Made by a program: the position numbers and the translations under genes
DNA from: an uncultured Flavobacteriales bacterium
Lineage (GTDB): Bacteria; Bacteroidota; Bacteroidia; Flavobacteriales; Crocinitomicaceae
DNA length: 13,293 bases
NCBI GenBank assembly: GCA_946886545.1
Contig: CAMPIU010000036.1
Span: 1 to 13,293 of the forward strand
Direction of reading: 5' to 3'
Notes under the pieces: generated by a model
The model's input: the letters and a program-made list of their open reading frames with translations, nothing else
Databases searched by the model: none
Told to the model about the DNA's origin: nothing
Shown: one piece after another, positions 13,175 to 13,293 of the stretch
How the letters are laid out: each line of letters starts with the position of its first letter
How positions within the stretch are numbered: the stretch's first letter is position 1

Positions 13175-13293
13175 GGAGCAACCATAAATTAAAACAACTA
13201 TTCTTTCTAAAAAAATACCCCTGTCTGTATTGTATGCTAATACAGCAGATTTCTTTTGCGGAAGAAAATTTTGTTTTCTAGAAAATTTCGAAC
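13175..13293. other. Terminal AT-rich stretch with two dyads
   Basis: No gene can be supported. CTGTATT (13225-13231) and AATACAG (13239-13245) form a perfect seven-base inverted repeat, and TTTTCTAGAAAA (13274-13285) is a perfect 12-base palindrome. Either could be an operator or part of a terminator for a gene beyond the edge. A minus-strand frame is open from the window edge to a stop at 13151, too little to call. Confidence 0.3.

Noticed and set aside
13115..13192. 25-codon plus-strand ORF beginning MIHEIIRYHT
   Set aside because: No promoter or start context, overlaps dyads, and this length is expected by chance in AT-rich DNA.
13151..13291. Minus-strand frame open from the window edge to a stop at 13151 (C-terminal fragment of a gene?)
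   Set aside because: About 46 codons with no recognisable motif; chance cannot be excluded without sequence beyond the edge.

Overview
The window looks like chromosomal DNA of a Bacteroidota member, most likely order Flavobacteriales. The evidence is as follows: signal peptides ending in FGQ, YSQ or FAQ; a type IX secretion (T9SS) C-terminal sorting domain on a large secreted protein and a second, divergent one on a very small protein; promoters of the TTG-N20-TAnnTTTG class; no clear Shine-Dalgarno sequences; and an AT-leaning composition. A Fluviicola/Crocinitomicaceae-like source is my guess, not something the sequence proves. No CRISPR array, tRNA, rRNA, transposase or phage gene is visible.

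Layout, left to right. 1-70 (-): start of a secreted protein cut by the window edge. 144-223: period-7 repeat array with dyad symmetry. 224-895 (-): hemerythrin-like di-iron protein of the RIC/YtfE type, with a well-formed promoter at 929-959. 1078-2811 (+): secreted VWA-domain protein, convergent with 2832-3590 (-), a secreted 3D-domain protein. 3630-3703: a second period-7 array. 3711-6174 (-): three-gene operon (ABC ATPase, ABC-2 permease, LolA-fold periplasmic protein) whose genes overlap by one base at each junction. 6445-8622 (+): 725-residue T9SS-exported adhesin-like protein, ended by a perfect 40-bp palindrome at 8638-8677 that also serves the opposing gene. 8721-9116 (-): tiny secreted protein that is almost only a sorting domain. 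9416-12045 (-): LuxR/NarL-type response regulator and TPR sensor histidine kinase, overlapping by 4 bases. 12046-12567: gene-poor, with three strong hairpins. 12568-12987 (-): unrecognised 139-residue protein built of two copies of one unit, with a promoter and three 21-bp tandem repeats just upstream. 12988-13293: otherwise non-coding.

Most of the encoded proteins act at the cell envelope: secreted VWA, 3D and T9SS proteins, an ABC exporter with a periplasmic partner, and a membrane sensor kinase. The kinase/regulator pair could control surface genes nearby, but nothing in the sequence proves that. The items most worth a second look are the LolA-coupled ABC operon, the duplicated 139-residue protein with its 21-bp repeats, the sorting-domain-only protein, and the hairpin cluster at 12236-12476, which brackets a possible 19-codon ORF.
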